Position numbers and translations under genes: made by a program. DNA of 15,319 nt from an uncultured Eubacteriales bacterium (GTDB lineage: Bacteria > Bacillota > Clostridia > Christensenellales > CAG-138). Below are positions 15,188-15,319 of this stretch, in pieces (positions within the stretch are counted from its first letter, which is position 1; each line of letters starts with the position of its first letter). The stretch lies in contig UQRU01000049.1 of assembly GCA_900543475.1 (NCBI GenBank), forward strand, positions 1-15,319, in the 5' to 3' direction. Under the pieces are notes generated by a model, which was not told where the DNA came from, ran no database searches, and saw nothing but the letters and a program-made list of their open reading frames with translations.

Positions 15188-15319
<132 letters not shown>

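Overview
The window is a GC-rich bacterial chromosome segment. It most likely comes from a spore-forming lineage of Clostridia, perhaps a gut member. The signs are a Spo0A C-terminal DNA-binding domain, consensus Gram-positive promoters and AGGAGG-type ribosome binding sites, a BceRSAB-type peptide-antibiotic detoxification module, FtsH with a probable TTG start, and a long (1042-residue) eukaryotic-like isoleucyl-tRNA synthetase. No species can be named from the sequence alone.

Layout. (1) 1-813 has no convincing intact gene. It holds a possible frameshifted 3' remnant of a reading frame, strong RNA-type hairpins including a likely terminator, and short open frames that look spurious. (2) 772-2818, minus strand: a tRNA-Leu(CAA) with its own promoter and terminator, a 125-residue stand-alone Spo0A C-terminal-domain protein with 0A-box-like sites upstream, and a PRPP synthetase (prs) with a terminator and two candidate promoters. 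(3) 2947-7827, plus strand: a five-gene antimicrobial-peptide sensing and resistance operon. It consists of an OmpR-type response regulator, an intramembrane-sensing kinase, an ABC ATPase, a ten-helix FtsX-like permease, and a fifth, unrecognised membrane-anchored extracellular protein. A near-perfect Bce-type operator (TnACA-N4-TGTAA) overlaps the kinase stop codon, ahead of an internal promoter for the transporter genes. (4) 7767-8278: a YccF-type membrane protein with two tandem copies of its domain. (5) 8318-8451: a nested inverted repeat that can fold into a cloverleaf/cruciform. (6) 8492-9410, minus strand: a PHP-domain metallo-phosphoesterase. (7) 9461-11694, minus strand: ftsH with terminator and promoter. 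(8) 11738-15187, plus strand: ileS with its promoter, followed by two terminators. (9) 15188-15319: extremely GC-rich sequence with a run of 51 G, which resembles the repeat in (5) and may be partly artefactual.

How the genes work together. The Bce-like module is a self-contained circuit. By analogy with the characterised family, the permease binds a cell-wall-active peptide, signals through the short-loop kinase to the regulator, and the regulator activates the transporter genes through the operator at 4658-4671. The fifth gene overlaps the permease stop codon, so it should be co-translated, and it is placed to act at the outer membrane face with the permease. prs (nucleotide precursor), ileS, tRNA-Leu and ftsH (membrane protein quality control) are housekeeping. 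The stand-alone Spo0A-like protein is the most unusual regulatory gene. The sites most worth a second look are the fifth Bce gene, the solo Spo0A domain with its 0A-boxes, and the cloverleaf repeat with its poly-G relative at the window end.
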